Below, piece by piece: positions 17,233 through 26,960 of a DNA stretch of 64,000 bases (the first letter of the stretch is position 1; the number at the start of each line of letters is the position of its first letter). This DNA comes from Alkalihalobacterium sp048323755. Its GTDB lineage: Bacteria; Bacillota; Bacilli; Bacillales; Bacillaceae_F. The notes under the pieces were generated by a model, which ran no database searches, was not told the origin of the DNA, and saw nothing but the letters and a program-made list of their open reading frames with translations. The stretch lies in NCBI RefSeq assembly GCF_048323755.1, contig NZ_JBLWFS010000012.1:59997-123996 (forward strand), read 5' to 3'. A program made the translations under genes and the position numbers.

Positions 17233-18741
17233 TTGAAAGTTTCGGATTTGTTTACGTTTAAGGATGAGAGGACGAAAATATTACACTTTACTTGGTTTGC
17301 ATTTTTTGTTTCTTTCTTCACTTGGTTTAATATGGCGCCACTTGCTACGACGATGCTAGAAAGCTCAGACTGGCTGACAAGGGAACATATCTCAGCGTTA
17401 GCAATTATCAATGTCGCCTTAACAATTCCAGCTCGCATTATTATTGGGGTATTGCTAGATCGATTTGGACCACGAGTCGTTTATTCTGGTTTACTTATCC
17501 TCATGTCCATTCCGACGTTCATATTCGCCTTTGGAGATAGTTGGTCTCAGCTGATGATATCCAGGCTATTGCTAAGTAGTATTGGTGCAAGTTTTGTCAT
17601 TGGGATCCGCATGGTGGCTGAATGGTACCCGCCGAAAGATGTCGGTTTTGCAGAAGGGATATACGGTGGTTGGGGTAATTTTGGTTCAGCTGCAGGTGCG
17701 ATGTTACTTCCTTGGATCGCTTTAACGATGTTTGGTGGAGAAAACGGCTGGCGGTATGCAATTGCTTTAACTGGTGTCTTCTGTCTCGTCTATGGCATTA
17801 TTTATTATTTAAATGTCCGAGATACCCCGGAAGGAAAAGAATACATCAAACCGAAACGAACTGGGGCGATGGAAGTTAGCAGTTGGGGGGACTTAGTTTG
17901 GCTCATTATCTGGACGGTTCCATTAGGTGGTGCATTAGCCGTCCTGTCTTGGAGATTGGAAGGAATGGGCTTTATCTCGACTAATGTGCTGTATGCCCTT
18001 TATACAGCGATCGCACTTACAATTGTTTTTCAAGTCTATAAAATCCTGAAAGTGAATATCCCAATCTTAAAAAAGGGTGTTCCTAAAGATGATCAATACA
18101 AATTTAAAAATGTAGCTGCATTAAACAGTACCTATTTTGCTAACTTCGGGGCAGAATTAGCGATTGTTTCGATGCTGCCGATGTTTTTTCAATTAACCTT
18201 TTCACTTAGTGCCACTTCGGCTGGTCTCATTGCTGCCTCATTTGCCTTCATTAATTTAGTTGCTAGGCCACTTGGTGGAATGCTATCTGATCGAATGGGA
18301 AGCCGAAGAAAAGTGATGCTCGTTTACATGATTGGGATTACGTTAGGCTTAGTGGCGATGGGCTTTATTGACTCATCATGGCCACTGATCGCAGCTGTTG
18401 CGGTTACTGTTTTAACATCTGTATTTATTCAAGGAGCAGAAGGGGCGACATTTGCAGTTATTCCGATGATTAAAAAACGAATAACTGGTCAAGTCGCTGG
18501 AATGGCAGGTGCTTATGGAAATGTCGGTTCAACCATTTACTTAACGTTATTTACACTCGTTACGCCGCAACAATTCTTTTTCATTCTAGCAACCGGTGCA
18601 TTTCTCAGCTTCGTGATTTGTTACTTCCTTTTAGAAGAACCTGATAATTCATTTGGTGAAGAATATCACTTATCATCAGTCGATCGAGAAGAAGCAGCTG
18701 TTGTATCGGAAGAGAAAGTTTTAACAAGAAAAGCACTATAA
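17233..18741 (+). CDS. narK: Nitrate/nitrite transporter, NarK-type MFS
   Basis: 502 aa, about 12 membrane helices, MFS fold. The N-terminal phrase FFVSFFTWFNMAPLATTM and the loop motif GVLLDRFGPRVVYSG (MFS motif A) fit the nitrate/nitrite porter family, and GGMLSDRMGSRRK is the matching second-half motif. By position upstream of the nitrite and nitrate reductase genes it imports nitrate for assimilation, possibly also exporting nitrite. TTG start behind GAGGGGG. It is longer than the B. subtilis NasA transporter because of an extended central loop and tail. Confidence 0.85.
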   Translation: MKVSDLFTFKDERTKILHFTWFAFFVSFFTWFNMAPLATTMLESSDWLTREHISALAIINVALTIPARIIIGVLLDRFGPRVVYSGLLILMSIPTFIFAFGDSWSQLMISRLLLSSIGASFVIGIRMVAEWYPPKDVGFAEGIYGGWGNFGSAAGAMLLPWIALTMFGGENGWRYAIALTGVFCLVYGIIYYLNVRDTPEGKEYIKPKRTGAMEVSSWGDLVWLIIWTVPLGGALAVLSWRLEGMGFISTNVLYALYTAIALTIVFQVYKILKVNIPILKKGVPKDDQYKFKNVAALNSTYFANFGAELAIVSMLPMFFQLTFSLSATSAGLIAASFAFINLVARPLGGMLSDRMGSRRKVMLVYMIGITLGLVAMGFIDSSWPLIAAVAVTVLTSVFIQGAEGATFAVIPMIKKRITGQVAGMAGAYGNVGSTIYLTLFTLVTPQQFFFILATGAFLSFVICYFLLEEPDNSFGEEYHLSSVDREEAAVVSEEKVLTRKAL

Positions 18742-18787
18742 AGCAAGCCGTACAAATAAAACGAATAGATACTCAGGAGGGATTACG

Positions 18788-21220
18788 ATGGAGAAAAAGA
18801 AACTGGTGCTCATTGGGAATGGAATGGCTGGAGTTCGTTGTATTGAAGAAATTTTAAAGCTGAATGGTGGAAAAGAAAAATTTGAAATTACGGTATTCGG
18901 AAGTGAACCTCATGTCAACTATAACCGGATTATGCTTTCAGCGGTGTTAGCTGGGGATACGACGATAAAAGATATCGAGATTAATAGTATTGAATGGTAT
19001 GAAGAAAATGAAATTGAGCTGTTTACAAACGAGACGGTTATGAGATTAGACACAGAGCAGAAAGTTCTCTATACGAACAAAGATCGAGAAATGAAATACG
19101 ACTACGTCATTATGGCGACAGGCTCTAACCCGTTCATTTTACCAGTTCCAGGTGCTGACCTGGAAGGAGTCATAGCCTTCCGAGATATAAAAGATTGCGA
19201 AACGATGATTGATGCGTCTAAAAACTATAAAAAAGCAGTCGTAATTGGTGGGGGCTTACTTGGTTTAGAAGCAGCCCGTGGTCTTTTAAACCTTGGTATG
19301 GAAGTCGATGTTGTGCATTTACAAGATCATTTAATGGAAAGACAACTAGACCAAGATGCAGCAAATCTCCTTCGAGTAGAGCTTGAAAAACAAGGAATGA
19401 ACTTCTTAATGCCAAAGCTCACCGACAAAATCGTAGGAACGAATCGAGTCGAAAAAGTAATCTTTAAAGATGGATCGGAAACCGAAGCAGACCTCGTTGT
19501 CATGGCCGTTGGGATACGCCCAAATACGCTAGTAGCAAGTGAAAGTGACATTGAAGTAAATCGCGGTGTTATCGTTAATAATTACATGCAAACAAGTGCT
19601 CTAGGTGTTTACGCTGTTGGGGAATGCGCCGAACACCGCGAAGTCGTTTATGGATTAGTCGCACCCCTTTATGAGCAAGGTAAAGTGCTCGCAAAACATA
19701 TCGTTGGTGAAAACGCTGGTGCTGGATATCAAGGGTCGGTTCTATCAACTAAATTAAAAGTATCTGGCGTCAATGTGTTTTCTGCAGGCGAGTTCGTCGA
19801 TGATGGATCGACGAGAAGTGTCCGAGTATACGACGAATATGAAGGTATTTATAAAAAAGTAATGATTCGCAATAACAAAGTGGTGGGGGCTGTATTATTT
19901 GGAGATACAAAAGAAAGTACAAAACTATTAAGTATGATTAATGAAGGTGCGGATGTTTCAGATATGGCCCCGATCAATATTTTGCAAAGTAATGACGCGG
20001 TATCTGAAAGTTTAACCGCCTCGTTAGCAGCGAACGACAATGTTTGTGGCTGTAATGGTGTCACAAAAGGGACGATCGTATCAGCAATTCGTGAACAAAG
20101 TCTGTGTTCAGTAGAAGAAGTCAGTGGCTGTACAAGTGCCGGTCGATCGTGCGGGACATGTAAGCCGATGATTTCAGAGTTGCTTGCAGACACATTAGGA
20201 GACGAATTTGATGCTGCCGCAAAAACAGAAGCTCTTTGCGGATGCACGGATTTAACTCATGAACAAGTAGTTGCTGAAATCCGTGAAAAAGGACTAACGC
20301 ATACGCGAGAAGTGATGAATGTACTAGGTTGGAAAAATGAAGGTGGTTGTTCGAAATGTCGTCCAGCTATTAACTACTACTTGGGAATGGTTCATCCGAC
20401 AAACTACGAAGATGAAAGAGAGTCACGATTTGTAAACGAGAGAATGCATGCGAACATCCAAAAGGACGGTACGTATTCGGTTGTACCTAGGATGTACGGG
20501 GGAGTTACAAATCCGACTGAATTAAAGCGAATTGCTGAAGTAGCAGAAAAGTATAATGTTCCTCTTGTAAAACTAACGGGAGGTCAGCGAATCGATTTAC
20601 TTGGTATAAAAAAAGAAGATCTGCCGAATGTTTGGAAAGAAATTGGGATGCCATCCGGTCATGCGTACGGTAAAACGCTTCGTACAGTAAAAACATGCGT
20701 AGGTGAAAGCTTCTGTCGATTTGGAACACAGGATTCGATTGGAATGGGAATTGCACTTGAGAAAAAATTTGAAGGGTTAAACACACCGCATAAAGTCAAG
20801 ATGGCCGTGTCCGCTTGCCCGAGAAACTGTGCAGAATCAGGAATTAAAGATGTCGGGATTGTAGGGGTTGAAGGAGCTTGGGAGATTTTTGTTGGTGGTA
20901 ATGGTGGAACCGAACTCCGAAAAGGTGACTTGCTTTGCAAAGTTAAAACAAGTGAAGAGGTCCTTGAAGTTACGGCAGCTTATTTACAACTTTATCGCGA
21001 AAATGCACGTTATTTAGAGCGAACATCGCATTGGATTGAAAGAGTAGGGCTTGATTATGTCATTGAGCAAGTCATTTCGAATGAGCAAAATCGAAAAGAA
21101 TTAAGTGATCGAATGGATACTGTTCTATCAACTATTAAGGAACCTTGGAGTGAAATTTACGAAAGTAACAAACTACAAACTGAATTATTTAAAAATAAAC
21201 ACGTTGAAGTCATTCAATAA
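18788..21220 (+). CDS. nirB: Assimilatory nitrite reductase [NAD(P)H], large subunit
   Basis: 810 aa (NasD/NirB). It reduces nitrite to ammonium with NAD(P)H, FAD, Fe-S and siroheme. Order: FAD/NAD domains (LVLIGNGMAGVRC near residue 5; VVIGGGLLGLEAARGL near 148), two BFD-type [2Fe-2S] segments with CGC and CxxC motifs (about 418-465 and 480-535), then the ferredoxin-like half-domain and the siroheme/4Fe-4S site (TCVGESFCRFG and ACPRNCAES near 637-685). Full length with all cofactor cysteines. AGGAGGG site. The small subunit follows after 15 nt. Confidence 0.95.
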   Translation: MEKKKLVLIGNGMAGVRCIEEILKLNGGKEKFEITVFGSEPHVNYNRIMLSAVLAGDTTIKDIEINSIEWYEENEIELFTNETVMRLDTEQKVLYTNKDREMKYDYVIMATGSNPFILPVPGADLEGVIAFRDIKDCETMIDASKNYKKAVVIGGGLLGLEAARGLLNLGMEVDVVHLQDHLMERQLDQDAANLLRVELEKQGMNFLMPKLTDKIVGTNRVEKVIFKDGSETEADLVVMAVGIRPNTLVASESDIEVNRGVIVNNYMQTSALGVYAVGECAEHREVVYGLVAPLYEQGKVLAKHIVGENAGAGYQGSVLSTKLKVSGVNVFSAGEFVDDGSTRSVRVYDEYEGIYKKVMIRNNKVVGAVLFGDTKESTKLLSMINEGADVSDMAPINILQSNDAVSESLTASLAANDNVCGCNGVTKGTIVSAIREQSLCSVEEVSGCTSAGRSCGTCKPMISELLADTLGDEFDAAAKTEALCGCTDLTHEQVVAEIREKGLTHTREVMNVLGWKNEGGCSKCRPAINYYLGMVHPTNYEDERESRFVNERMHANIQKDGTYSVVPRMYGGVTNPTELKRIAEVAEKYNVPLVKLTGGQRIDLLGIKKEDLPNVWKEIGMPSGHAYGKTLRTVKTCVGESFCRFGTQDSIGMGIALEKKFEGLNTPHKVKMAVSACPRNCAESGIKDVGIVGVEGAWEIFVGGNGGTELRKGDLLCKVKTSEEVLEVTAAYLQLYRENARYLERTSHWIERVGLDYVIEQVISNEQNRKELSDRMDTVLSTIKEPWSEIYESNKLQTELFKNKHVEVIQ

Positions 21221-21235
21221 AAGGGGGAGCTGTTA

Positions 21236-21562
21236 ATGAGTAACATTCAAGCGGGAAGAAAAGTGATGATCGGAAAACTAACAGATATACCTGAGAAATA
21301 TGGTAAAGAAGTCATTATCGGTGATCAGAGTGTAGCGGTATTTCGCTTAGCCTCGGGTGCTGTCCGCGCGGTTGAAAACAAATGTCCGCATAAAGGCGGG
21401 CCCCTTTCTCAAGGGATCGTAGCCGGCGACCACGTTTTCTGTCCATTGCACGACTGGAAAGTTTGTTTAAATGATGGATTAGTTCAAACACCAGATAAAG
21501 GTTGCGTCAAAAGTTATGAAACCATTGTTGAAGAAGAGAACGTTTTTCTGGTCATTAACTAG
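21236..21562 (+). CDS. nirD: Nitrite reductase small subunit NirD (Rieske type)
   Basis: 108 aa. The Rieske-like ligands are intact: CPHKGG (about residues 47-52) and CPLHDW (about 67-72). It partners the large subunit. Strong AAGGGGGAG site. Confidence 0.93.
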   Translation: MSNIQAGRKVMIGKLTDIPEKYGKEVIIGDQSVAVFRLASGAVRAVENKCPHKGGPLSQGIVAGDHVFCPLHDWKVCLNDGLVQTPDKGCVKSYETIVEEENVFLVIN

Positions 21563-21631
21563 ATGAGTAGAGGGTTCTTATAAGTAGCTTGTGAAACCAT
21601 CTATACTAGGGGAGTAAGAGGGTGTTATGAA

Positions 21632-23797
21632 GTGAGCGATTTAATTCAATACTTTCGTGAAAAACAGCTAAAACAAAGCTCCGAACAGATCATGAAAGGA
21701 CGTTGTCCATACTGTAGTATGCAATGTTCAATGGAGCTTATTGAAGAGCATATCATTCAACGAAAACGATTTAAAGTAAAACCGAATAAACAAGATCCAA
21801 CTTCAGAAGGCAGACTATGTATTAAAGGGCTTCAAGCTCATCAACATGCGATTAATGGAGCGCGTGTGAAATACCCGCTATATAAGATTGATGGAGAATG
21901 GGTTCGAATTTCCTGGGACTTAGCATTAGAGATGATCGCAGAACAATTCTCGTCATTACAACAGGAGTACGGGAAGGATTCAATCGGGGTATACGGTGGA
22001 GGCTCGTTAACGAATGAAGAAGCCTATTTACTAGGAAAGTTTGCTAGAGTTGGATTGCAAACCAAGTATATTGATTATAACGGTCGTTTCTGCATGAGTG
22101 CAGCAGCATCAGCGTCCAACGCTACGTTTGGTATCGACCGTGGGATGACGAATCAGCTGACTGAAATAGCAGATGCAAAATGCATTATACTAGCCGGAAC
22201 GAACATTGCGGAATGCCAGCCAACGATTATGCCGTACTTCCGCAAAGCGAAAAAGAATGGGGCTTTTATTATTGCGATAGATCCTCGAGAAACAGCAACC
22301 ACTAAATTTGCAGATCTGCACATTAAAGTTAAACCGGGAACGGATGCGAATCTAGCTATGGGAATGCTCAAAGTGCTTGTCGATGAAAAGTACTGTGATG
22401 AAACTTTTATTTCCGAGCGGACGAGAGACTTTGAGCAAGTTCTAGAACAGGTAGATCAGTTTTCCGTTTCCACAATTGCAAAACAATGCGGCATTACTAG
22501 TGAAGAAATACTAGAAGCAGCACGTCAATATGGTCAAGCGGAGACGGGGATGATTTTTACTGCTAGAGGAGTAGAACAACATGCGAACGGCTATCAAACC
22601 GTTCGACATTTTTTAAACCTAGTATTGGCAACAGGTAAGATTGGTAAGCATGCGTGTGGGTACGGTGCCATCACGGGTCAAGGCAATGGCCAAGGTGGAA
22701 GGGAGCACGGACAAAAAGCCGATCAGCTCCCAGGCTATCGTTCGATAGAAAATGAACTTGACCGAAAATATATTGCTGCCATTTGGGGTGTAGATGAAAG
22801 TGAATTACCTCGCAAAGGTGTTTCTGCCTATGAACTCATTGAAACAATCGATCGACAAGAAATTAAAGCATTGTTCTTAATGGGCTCTAACCCAGTCGTC
22901 TCCAGTCCAAATGCTATTTTTGTAGAGAAGGCATTAGAAAAACTAGATTTTTTAGTCGTAGTAGATATGTTTATTTCAGAAACAGCTCGAATGGCTGATT
23001 TAATTTTACCGACGACTTCTTACCTTGAAGATGAAGGGACGATGACCAATTTAGAAGGCAGAGTCGTTTACCGACATGCCGAACGAAAAGCACCGAAAGA
23101 AGTCAAACACGATTGGCAAATCATATGTGAACTCGCAAAATCATTAGGAAAAGAACAATATTTTACGTATGAAAAAGTGGAAGACATATTTAATGAATTA
23201 CGTCAAGCTAGTAAAGGAGGAACTGCAGATTACTTCGGGATTACGTATGATCGAGTTAAAAATGGAGGTGTATTCTGGCCGTGCCCAGACCCATCACACC
23301 AAGGAACTTTACGCCTGTTCGAAAAATCCTTTCATACCACAGACGGTCGTGCACAATTCCACACGGGCCATGAACTGATTCGTAGTGAGAAAGCGACCAA
23401 GAAATACCCGCTGATTCTTACGACAGGACGTTTAATGGAGCACTACTTAACAGGGGTCCAAACGAGAAGAAGCCAGGAGCTAATCGAGCGATCAAACGAA
23501 CCTTTTGTAGAAATCCATCCACAAACAGCTTTAGAATATAACATTGAAAACGATACATTAGTTCGGATTGAGTCAAAAAGAGGATCTGTCATTGTAAAGA
23601 GTAAAGTAACTGAAAGTATACGCGAGGACACGCTATTTGCACCATTTCATTGGGGGGATTTCCAATGTATTAACCGGGTGACGAATCCTGCTTTAGATCC
23701 CGTTTGTCGGATGCCGGAATTTAAAGTCAGTTCAGTAAAAATCAGTCCGGTTCAACCAATAAAAGAAAAGGTTGCACAAGTAACGGTAGTCATTTAA
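21632..23797 (+). CDS. nasC: Assimilatory nitrate reductase catalytic subunit (molybdopterin)
   Basis: 721 aa MGD-binding oxidoreductase. An N-terminal [4Fe-4S] site CPYCSMQC ... GRLCIKG is followed by the molybdopterin domains and a C-terminal dinucleotide-binding domain (LTTGRLMEHYLTGVQTRRS). It reduces nitrate to nitrite in the cytoplasm. No C-terminal BFD cluster is seen, and no NasB-like NADH/FAD electron-transfer gene lies in the cluster, so its donor may be ferredoxin or flavodoxin or be encoded elsewhere. GTG 21632 is the start consistent with the frame; the ATG at 21627 is out of frame. Confidence 0.92.
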   Translation: MSDLIQYFREKQLKQSSEQIMKGRCPYCSMQCSMELIEEHIIQRKRFKVKPNKQDPTSEGRLCIKGLQAHQHAINGARVKYPLYKIDGEWVRISWDLALEMIAEQFSSLQQEYGKDSIGVYGGGSLTNEEAYLLGKFARVGLQTKYIDYNGRFCMSAAASASNATFGIDRGMTNQLTEIADAKCIILAGTNIAECQPTIMPYFRKAKKNGAFIIAIDPRETATTKFADLHIKVKPGTDANLAMGMLKVLVDEKYCDETFISERTRDFEQVLEQVDQFSVSTIAKQCGITSEEILEAARQYGQAETGMIFTARGVEQHANGYQTVRHFLNLVLATGKIGKHACGYGAITGQGNGQGGREHGQKADQLPGYRSIENELDRKYIAAIWGVDESELPRKGVSAYELIETIDRQEIKALFLMGSNPVVSSPNAIFVEKALEKLDFLVVVDMFISETARMADLILPTTSYLEDEGTMTNLEGRVVYRHAERKAPKEVKHDWQIICELAKSLGKEQYFTYEKVEDIFNELRQASKGGTADYFGITYDRVKNGGVFWPCPDPSHQGTLRLFEKSFHTTDGRAQFHTGHELIRSEKATKKYPLILTTGRLMEHYLTGVQTRRSQELIERSNEPFVEIHPQTALEYNIENDTLVRIESKRGSVIVKSKVTESIREDTLFAPFHWGDFQCINRVTNPALDPVCRMPEFKVSSVKISPVQPIKEKVAQVTVVI

Positions 23798-23819
23798 TCA
23801 ATAAAGAGGGGGAGATAAC

Positions 23820-24617
23820 ATGAAAGCGAAAGGAAAGGTTTTTCTAGTTGGTGCGGGACCTGGTGACCCCAAACTTTTAACGATTAAAGGCTTAGAAGCA
23901 ATTCAACGCGCAGAAGTCATCGTCTATGATCGATTAGTTAATCCGGAATTGATCAATTATGCGAGCCATACTGTCGAACTCATATATTGCGGTAAGATGC
24001 CCAATCAACATACGATTCCACAGGAGCATATCAACGAGATATTAGTCCTGCAAGCGAAACGAGGAAAACAAGTTGTTCGCCTGAAAGGAGGCGACCCCTG
24101 TATGTTTGGGCGTGGAGGCGAAGAAGCTGAGTATTGTGCTGAATATCAGGTTGACTTTGAATTTATACCAGGAATTACATCAGGGATTTCTGCTCCGATG
24201 TATGCCGGAATTCCGGTGACACATAGGGATTATAGTTCATCAGTAACGTTTATCACAGGTCATAAGCGGTCAGATAAAGGTAGCCGAGAAATCAACTGGC
24301 CCCACCTTGCAATGGGTTCGGATACCCTCGTATTTTATATGGGACTATCTAATCTTTCATTAATATGTGAAAAGCTAATCACATATGGGCGCTCACCTAG
24401 CACATCAATCGCATTAGTTGAACAAGGAACGACGAAAAGGCAACGAACACTCGTTGGCGCCCTAGCTACCATTGTTGAAAAAGCCGCTAATGCCAAAATA
24501 AAGTCACCAGCAATAATTGTTGTCGGCGAGGTCGTTCAGTTAAGGAACAAGCTCGCATGGTATGAAGAAATTCAGACTGATTCTATCTCTAATTGGCAAG
24601 AAGTGAATATTGGATAA
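23820..24617 (+). CDS. cobA: Uroporphyrinogen-III C-methyltransferase (siroheme synthesis)
   Basis: 265 aa SUMT. VFLVGAGPGDPKLLTIKGLEAI at the N-terminus, VVRLKGGDPCMFGRGGEEAE near residue 82, and the GITSGISAPMYAGIPVTHRDYSSS region are hallmark SAM-dependent tetrapyrrole methylase motifs. It makes precorrin-2 for the siroheme of nitrite reductase (NasF role in B. subtilis). No precorrin-2 dehydrogenase or ferrochelatase gene is adjacent. Last gene of the cluster. Confidence 0.93.
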   Translation: MKAKGKVFLVGAGPGDPKLLTIKGLEAIQRAEVIVYDRLVNPELINYASHTVELIYCGKMPNQHTIPQEHINEILVLQAKRGKQVVRLKGGDPCMFGRGGEEAEYCAEYQVDFEFIPGITSGISAPMYAGIPVTHRDYSSSVTFITGHKRSDKGSREINWPHLAMGSDTLVFYMGLSNLSLICEKLITYGRSPSTSIALVEQGTTKRQRTLVGALATIVEKAANAKIKSPAIIVVGEVVQLRNKLAWYEEIQTDSISNWQEVNIG

Positions 24618-24631
24618 CTTTGGTACTGTTG

Positions 24632-24664
24632 AAGGCACATACTCATTCGTGTGTCTTTTTTTTA
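24632..24664 (+). terminator. Terminator after cobA
   Basis: A short stem GGCACA / TGTGTC is followed by eight T. The stem contains a G-T pair, so it is modest. Confidence 0.6.
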
Positions 24665-24693
24665 TGAGCAAAGAACTTATAAAATTCGAAGAT

Positions 24694-24962
24694 GTCTAGC
24701 TCCAGGTTCCATCGGCTCTAGGTCGCTTCGGTCCATCAAACGTGTCTAAAAGAGCAAGACACTTATTGCTGGTAATCCAGCGCTTGTCGCCGATAAGCAG
24801 GCACCTTGCACTTTTCTTGTCTAGCTCCAGCACCCAGCGAGACTTCGCTCACCTCCTTCGATAAGTCAACAACGACACACTAACGATCACCGTGTTTCCT
24901 TTATCTCATACGGTGCGCTCCAGGAAGTATGTTGATGAACGGGCGCTTGGGCTTTTCTTGTT
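24694..24962. repeat. Degenerate interspersed repeat, two adjacent copies
   Basis: Both copies start GTCTAGCTCCAG (about 24694 and 24819) and contain a ..CTTCGNTC.. block. The first ends at CACTTTTCTT and the second at GGGCGCTTGGGCTTTTCTTG. The second shares long segments with 47824-47940 (GACTTCG, CCTCCTT.CGATAAG, TTTATCTCATACGG). From memory these resemble a common Bacillaceae intergenic repeat beginning CTTGTCTAGCTCCAG; a database search would confirm it. No gene is present in 24618-25299. Confidence 0.6.
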
Positions 24963-25049
24963 TCTATGAATCATTTAATCATTTGATTTATGTCATATAA
25001 AGAACGGACAAGTCATAAGATAGAGTAAAAAAGTGGGACGAGACTAGAA

Positions 25050-25262
25050 GAGGATGTTCAAAAAGTCCAGGAAAAATCTCTGGTGGCAGAAGACCTTCGA
25101 CTAAGAGCCCCACGTCCTGTGGGAACGTCGAAGTCACCACATCCTGTGGAAGCTCGTTGGTTTGTTGCTGTGTTCCTCACGTATTAATAGCATACGCTGT
25201 GGTACTCGCAACTGCACCGCCTCGAACTTCTTGGATCTTTTTGTCCTCCTTTTTGAACACGC
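25050..25262. repeat. MITE-like element with TGTTCAAAAAG inverted ends
   Basis: The left end ATGTTCAAAAAGTCCAGG (from about 25054) has an imperfect inverted partner at about 25242-25259 (CTCCTTTTTGAACAC). The interior holds a repeated CATCCTGTGG / CGTCCTGTGG motif. About 210 bp, non-coding, ending about 40 bp before spoIVFA. Confidence 0.5.
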
Positions 25263-25299
25263 ACTAGAAGAATCTGTCGGGAAAAGGATGGGGTATGTG

Positions 25300-26094
25300 A
25301 TGTCTAAACGAATTGATAAAATTAAGAGACAAATAGAGTCGAGAAGAAGAGAGGCTCAAGGGAAAGGGGCTCGAAAAGAACGAGAACGGTCGGCACCAGT
25401 TTTTTACGATCGCCATAACGAATCGAGAGATGAGCCTGATTTTTACGTTTTCCAAGATAAAAAGAAAATGGCCACGGATGAAAAGTGGAAACAAAAAGAT
25501 TGGTTTTTAATGAGATCACTCATCGCAGTTGTCTTATTTTTACTTGTTGCCATCATGTTCAATAGTGGGATGCCACAGCTTGAAAATGCGAGACAAGTCG
25601 TCAAACAGTCTTATGAGCAAGAATTTCAATTTGCAGCTATTGCTGATTGGTATGAAAATCAATTCGGTCGCCCGCTAGCCCTGTTACCGATGTCTATGGA
25701 CGTAGCACTTGAAGATACAGAAGAAACGCCGCCAGTCGCCTATGCTGTACCGGCAACTGGACAAATTCGTGAGAACTTTCAACAAAACGGTACGGGGATA
25801 TTAGTAGAAACCGAAATTGACGCGAATGTTGAAGCGGTGAAATCGGGCCTTGTTATTTTTGTAGGTGAAGAAGAAAGACTTGGGCGTACCGTTGCCATTC
25901 AGCATTACGACGGAGGACAATCATGGTATGGAATGTTAGAGACAGTTGATGTAAAGTTATATGATCATATTGAAGCTGGTAAACCGGTTGGTAAAGTTTC
26001 AGCTAGTGAAGGAGCAGAAAAAGGAATTTATTACTTATCCATTAAAGAAGGCGAAGACTATATTGATCCAAACGATGTGATTAGCTTTGAATAA
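25300..26094 (+). CDS. spoIVFA: Stage IV sporulation protein FA (SpoIVFB regulator)
   Basis: 264 aa, from memory the same length as the B. subtilis protein. A charged N-terminus, one membrane helix at about 82-100 (LIAVVLFLLVAIMF), and a C-terminal LytM/M23-like fold (VKSGLVIFVGEEERLGRTVAIQHYDGGQSWYG ... LYDHIEAGKPVGKV) without a full zinc site. It holds the SpoIVFB protease inactive in the outer forespore membrane until the SpoIVB signal. Start at ATG 25300 (GGATGGGG upstream). The frame is open back to 25162, but that part runs through a repeat element and has no homologous look. Confidence 0.88.
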   Translation: MSKRIDKIKRQIESRRREAQGKGARKERERSAPVFYDRHNESRDEPDFYVFQDKKKMATDEKWKQKDWFLMRSLIAVVLFLLVAIMFNSGMPQLENARQVVKQSYEQEFQFAAIADWYENQFGRPLALLPMSMDVALEDTEETPPVAYAVPATGQIRENFQQNGTGILVETEIDANVEAVKSGLVIFVGEEERLGRTVAIQHYDGGQSWYGMLETVDVKLYDHIEAGKPVGKVSASEGAEKGIYYLSIKEGEDYIDPNDVISFE

Positions 26095-26929
26095 TTCGCT
26101 TCTTTCAAAAATAAAAATTAATCCTCTATTTTGGTTCGTACTGGGAATGGGGATCATTACAGGCTATTTTAAAGAAGTCATCATGGTATTTTTGATCGTG
26201 TTTATTCATGAGATGGGGCATGTATTTGCTGCAAGATGGTTTAAATGGAGGATTTCAAAAGTAGAGTTGCTTCCATTCGGAGGTGTGGCTGAAATGAATG
26301 AAAGTTCAAATCGACCGTTTCGCGAGGAGTTGATTGTCATTGTTTCGGGCCCAGCACAACACCTCTGGATGATTGGAGCATCTTTTCTTTTGGTCCAAAC
26401 GCCAATTTGGTCAACGGCGGATCATCAGCTTTTTATTTGGCATAATTTAATGATACTCGGATTTAATTTACTACCGATCTGGCCACTGGACGGCGGTCGT
26501 ATGTTACATTTAGCCTGTACGTATAAGCTACCTTATAAGCAGGGACAGAAACTAACATTATTACTATCGACAACCGGTATTCTAATTATAGGAATGATTA
26601 GTCTGAAATTATTTCCTTTTCATTTAAATCTTTGGGTCGTTCTTACCTTTTTATGTATTGCTAACTATTTAGAATGGAAACAGCGTCATTATATCTTTAT
26701 GAGATTCCTATTGGATCGTTTTTACTTAGAAGAACGTCATTTAAAACGTTATTCGCTTCAAGTGCATCAAAATATGAAAGTTCGCCAAGTATTAGAGCAG
26801 TTTCGTCGTGGACATCAACATACGATTACAATTGACCGTAAGCAATGTATCTCAGAGAAAATGTTACTAGAGGCTTACTTTAATCAAAAAGCATTTGACC
26901 GTGAATTAAAGGAAGTGTTTATTTCTTAG
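26087..26929 (+). CDS. spoIVFB: Sporulation intramembrane metalloprotease SpoIVFB (pro-sigma-K processing)
   Basis: 280 aa site-2 protease. The zinc motif HEMGH (about residues 43-47) and the third-ligand region LLPIWPLDGGRML (about 131-143) are intact, with about six membrane helices and a C-terminal CBS-like region. It cleaves pro-sigma-K in the mother cell. The TTG start overlaps the spoIVFA stop by 8 nt, implying coupled translation. Confidence 0.92.
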   Translation: MNNSLLSKIKINPLFWFVLGMGIITGYFKEVIMVFLIVFIHEMGHVFAARWFKWRISKVELLPFGGVAEMNESSNRPFREELIVIVSGPAQHLWMIGASFLLVQTPIWSTADHQLFIWHNLMILGFNLLPIWPLDGGRMLHLACTYKLPYKQGQKLTLLLSTTGILIIGMISLKLFPFHLNLWVVLTFLCIANYLEWKQRHYIFMRFLLDRFYLEERHLKRYSLQVHQNMKVRQVLEQFRRGHQHTITIDRKQCISEKMLLEAYFNQKAFDRELKEVFIS

Positions 26930-26960
26930 GGATAAAGTATACGAAAACAGCGAATAAAAT

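Noticed and set aside
19849..20247. 132-codon minus-strand frame inside nirB
   Set aside because: Overlaps the conserved BFD-type iron-sulfur segments on the other strand; no ribosome site or family.
25180..25205. Possible sigma-E promoter (CATACGCT) for spoIVFA
   Set aside because: Only the -10 half looks plausible, no matching -35 is present, and it lies inside the MITE-like element.
25162..25299. N-terminal extension of spoIVFA from the first in-frame ATG
   Set aside because: The region lies in a repeat element, has no ribosome site, and starting at 25300 gives the expected family length.
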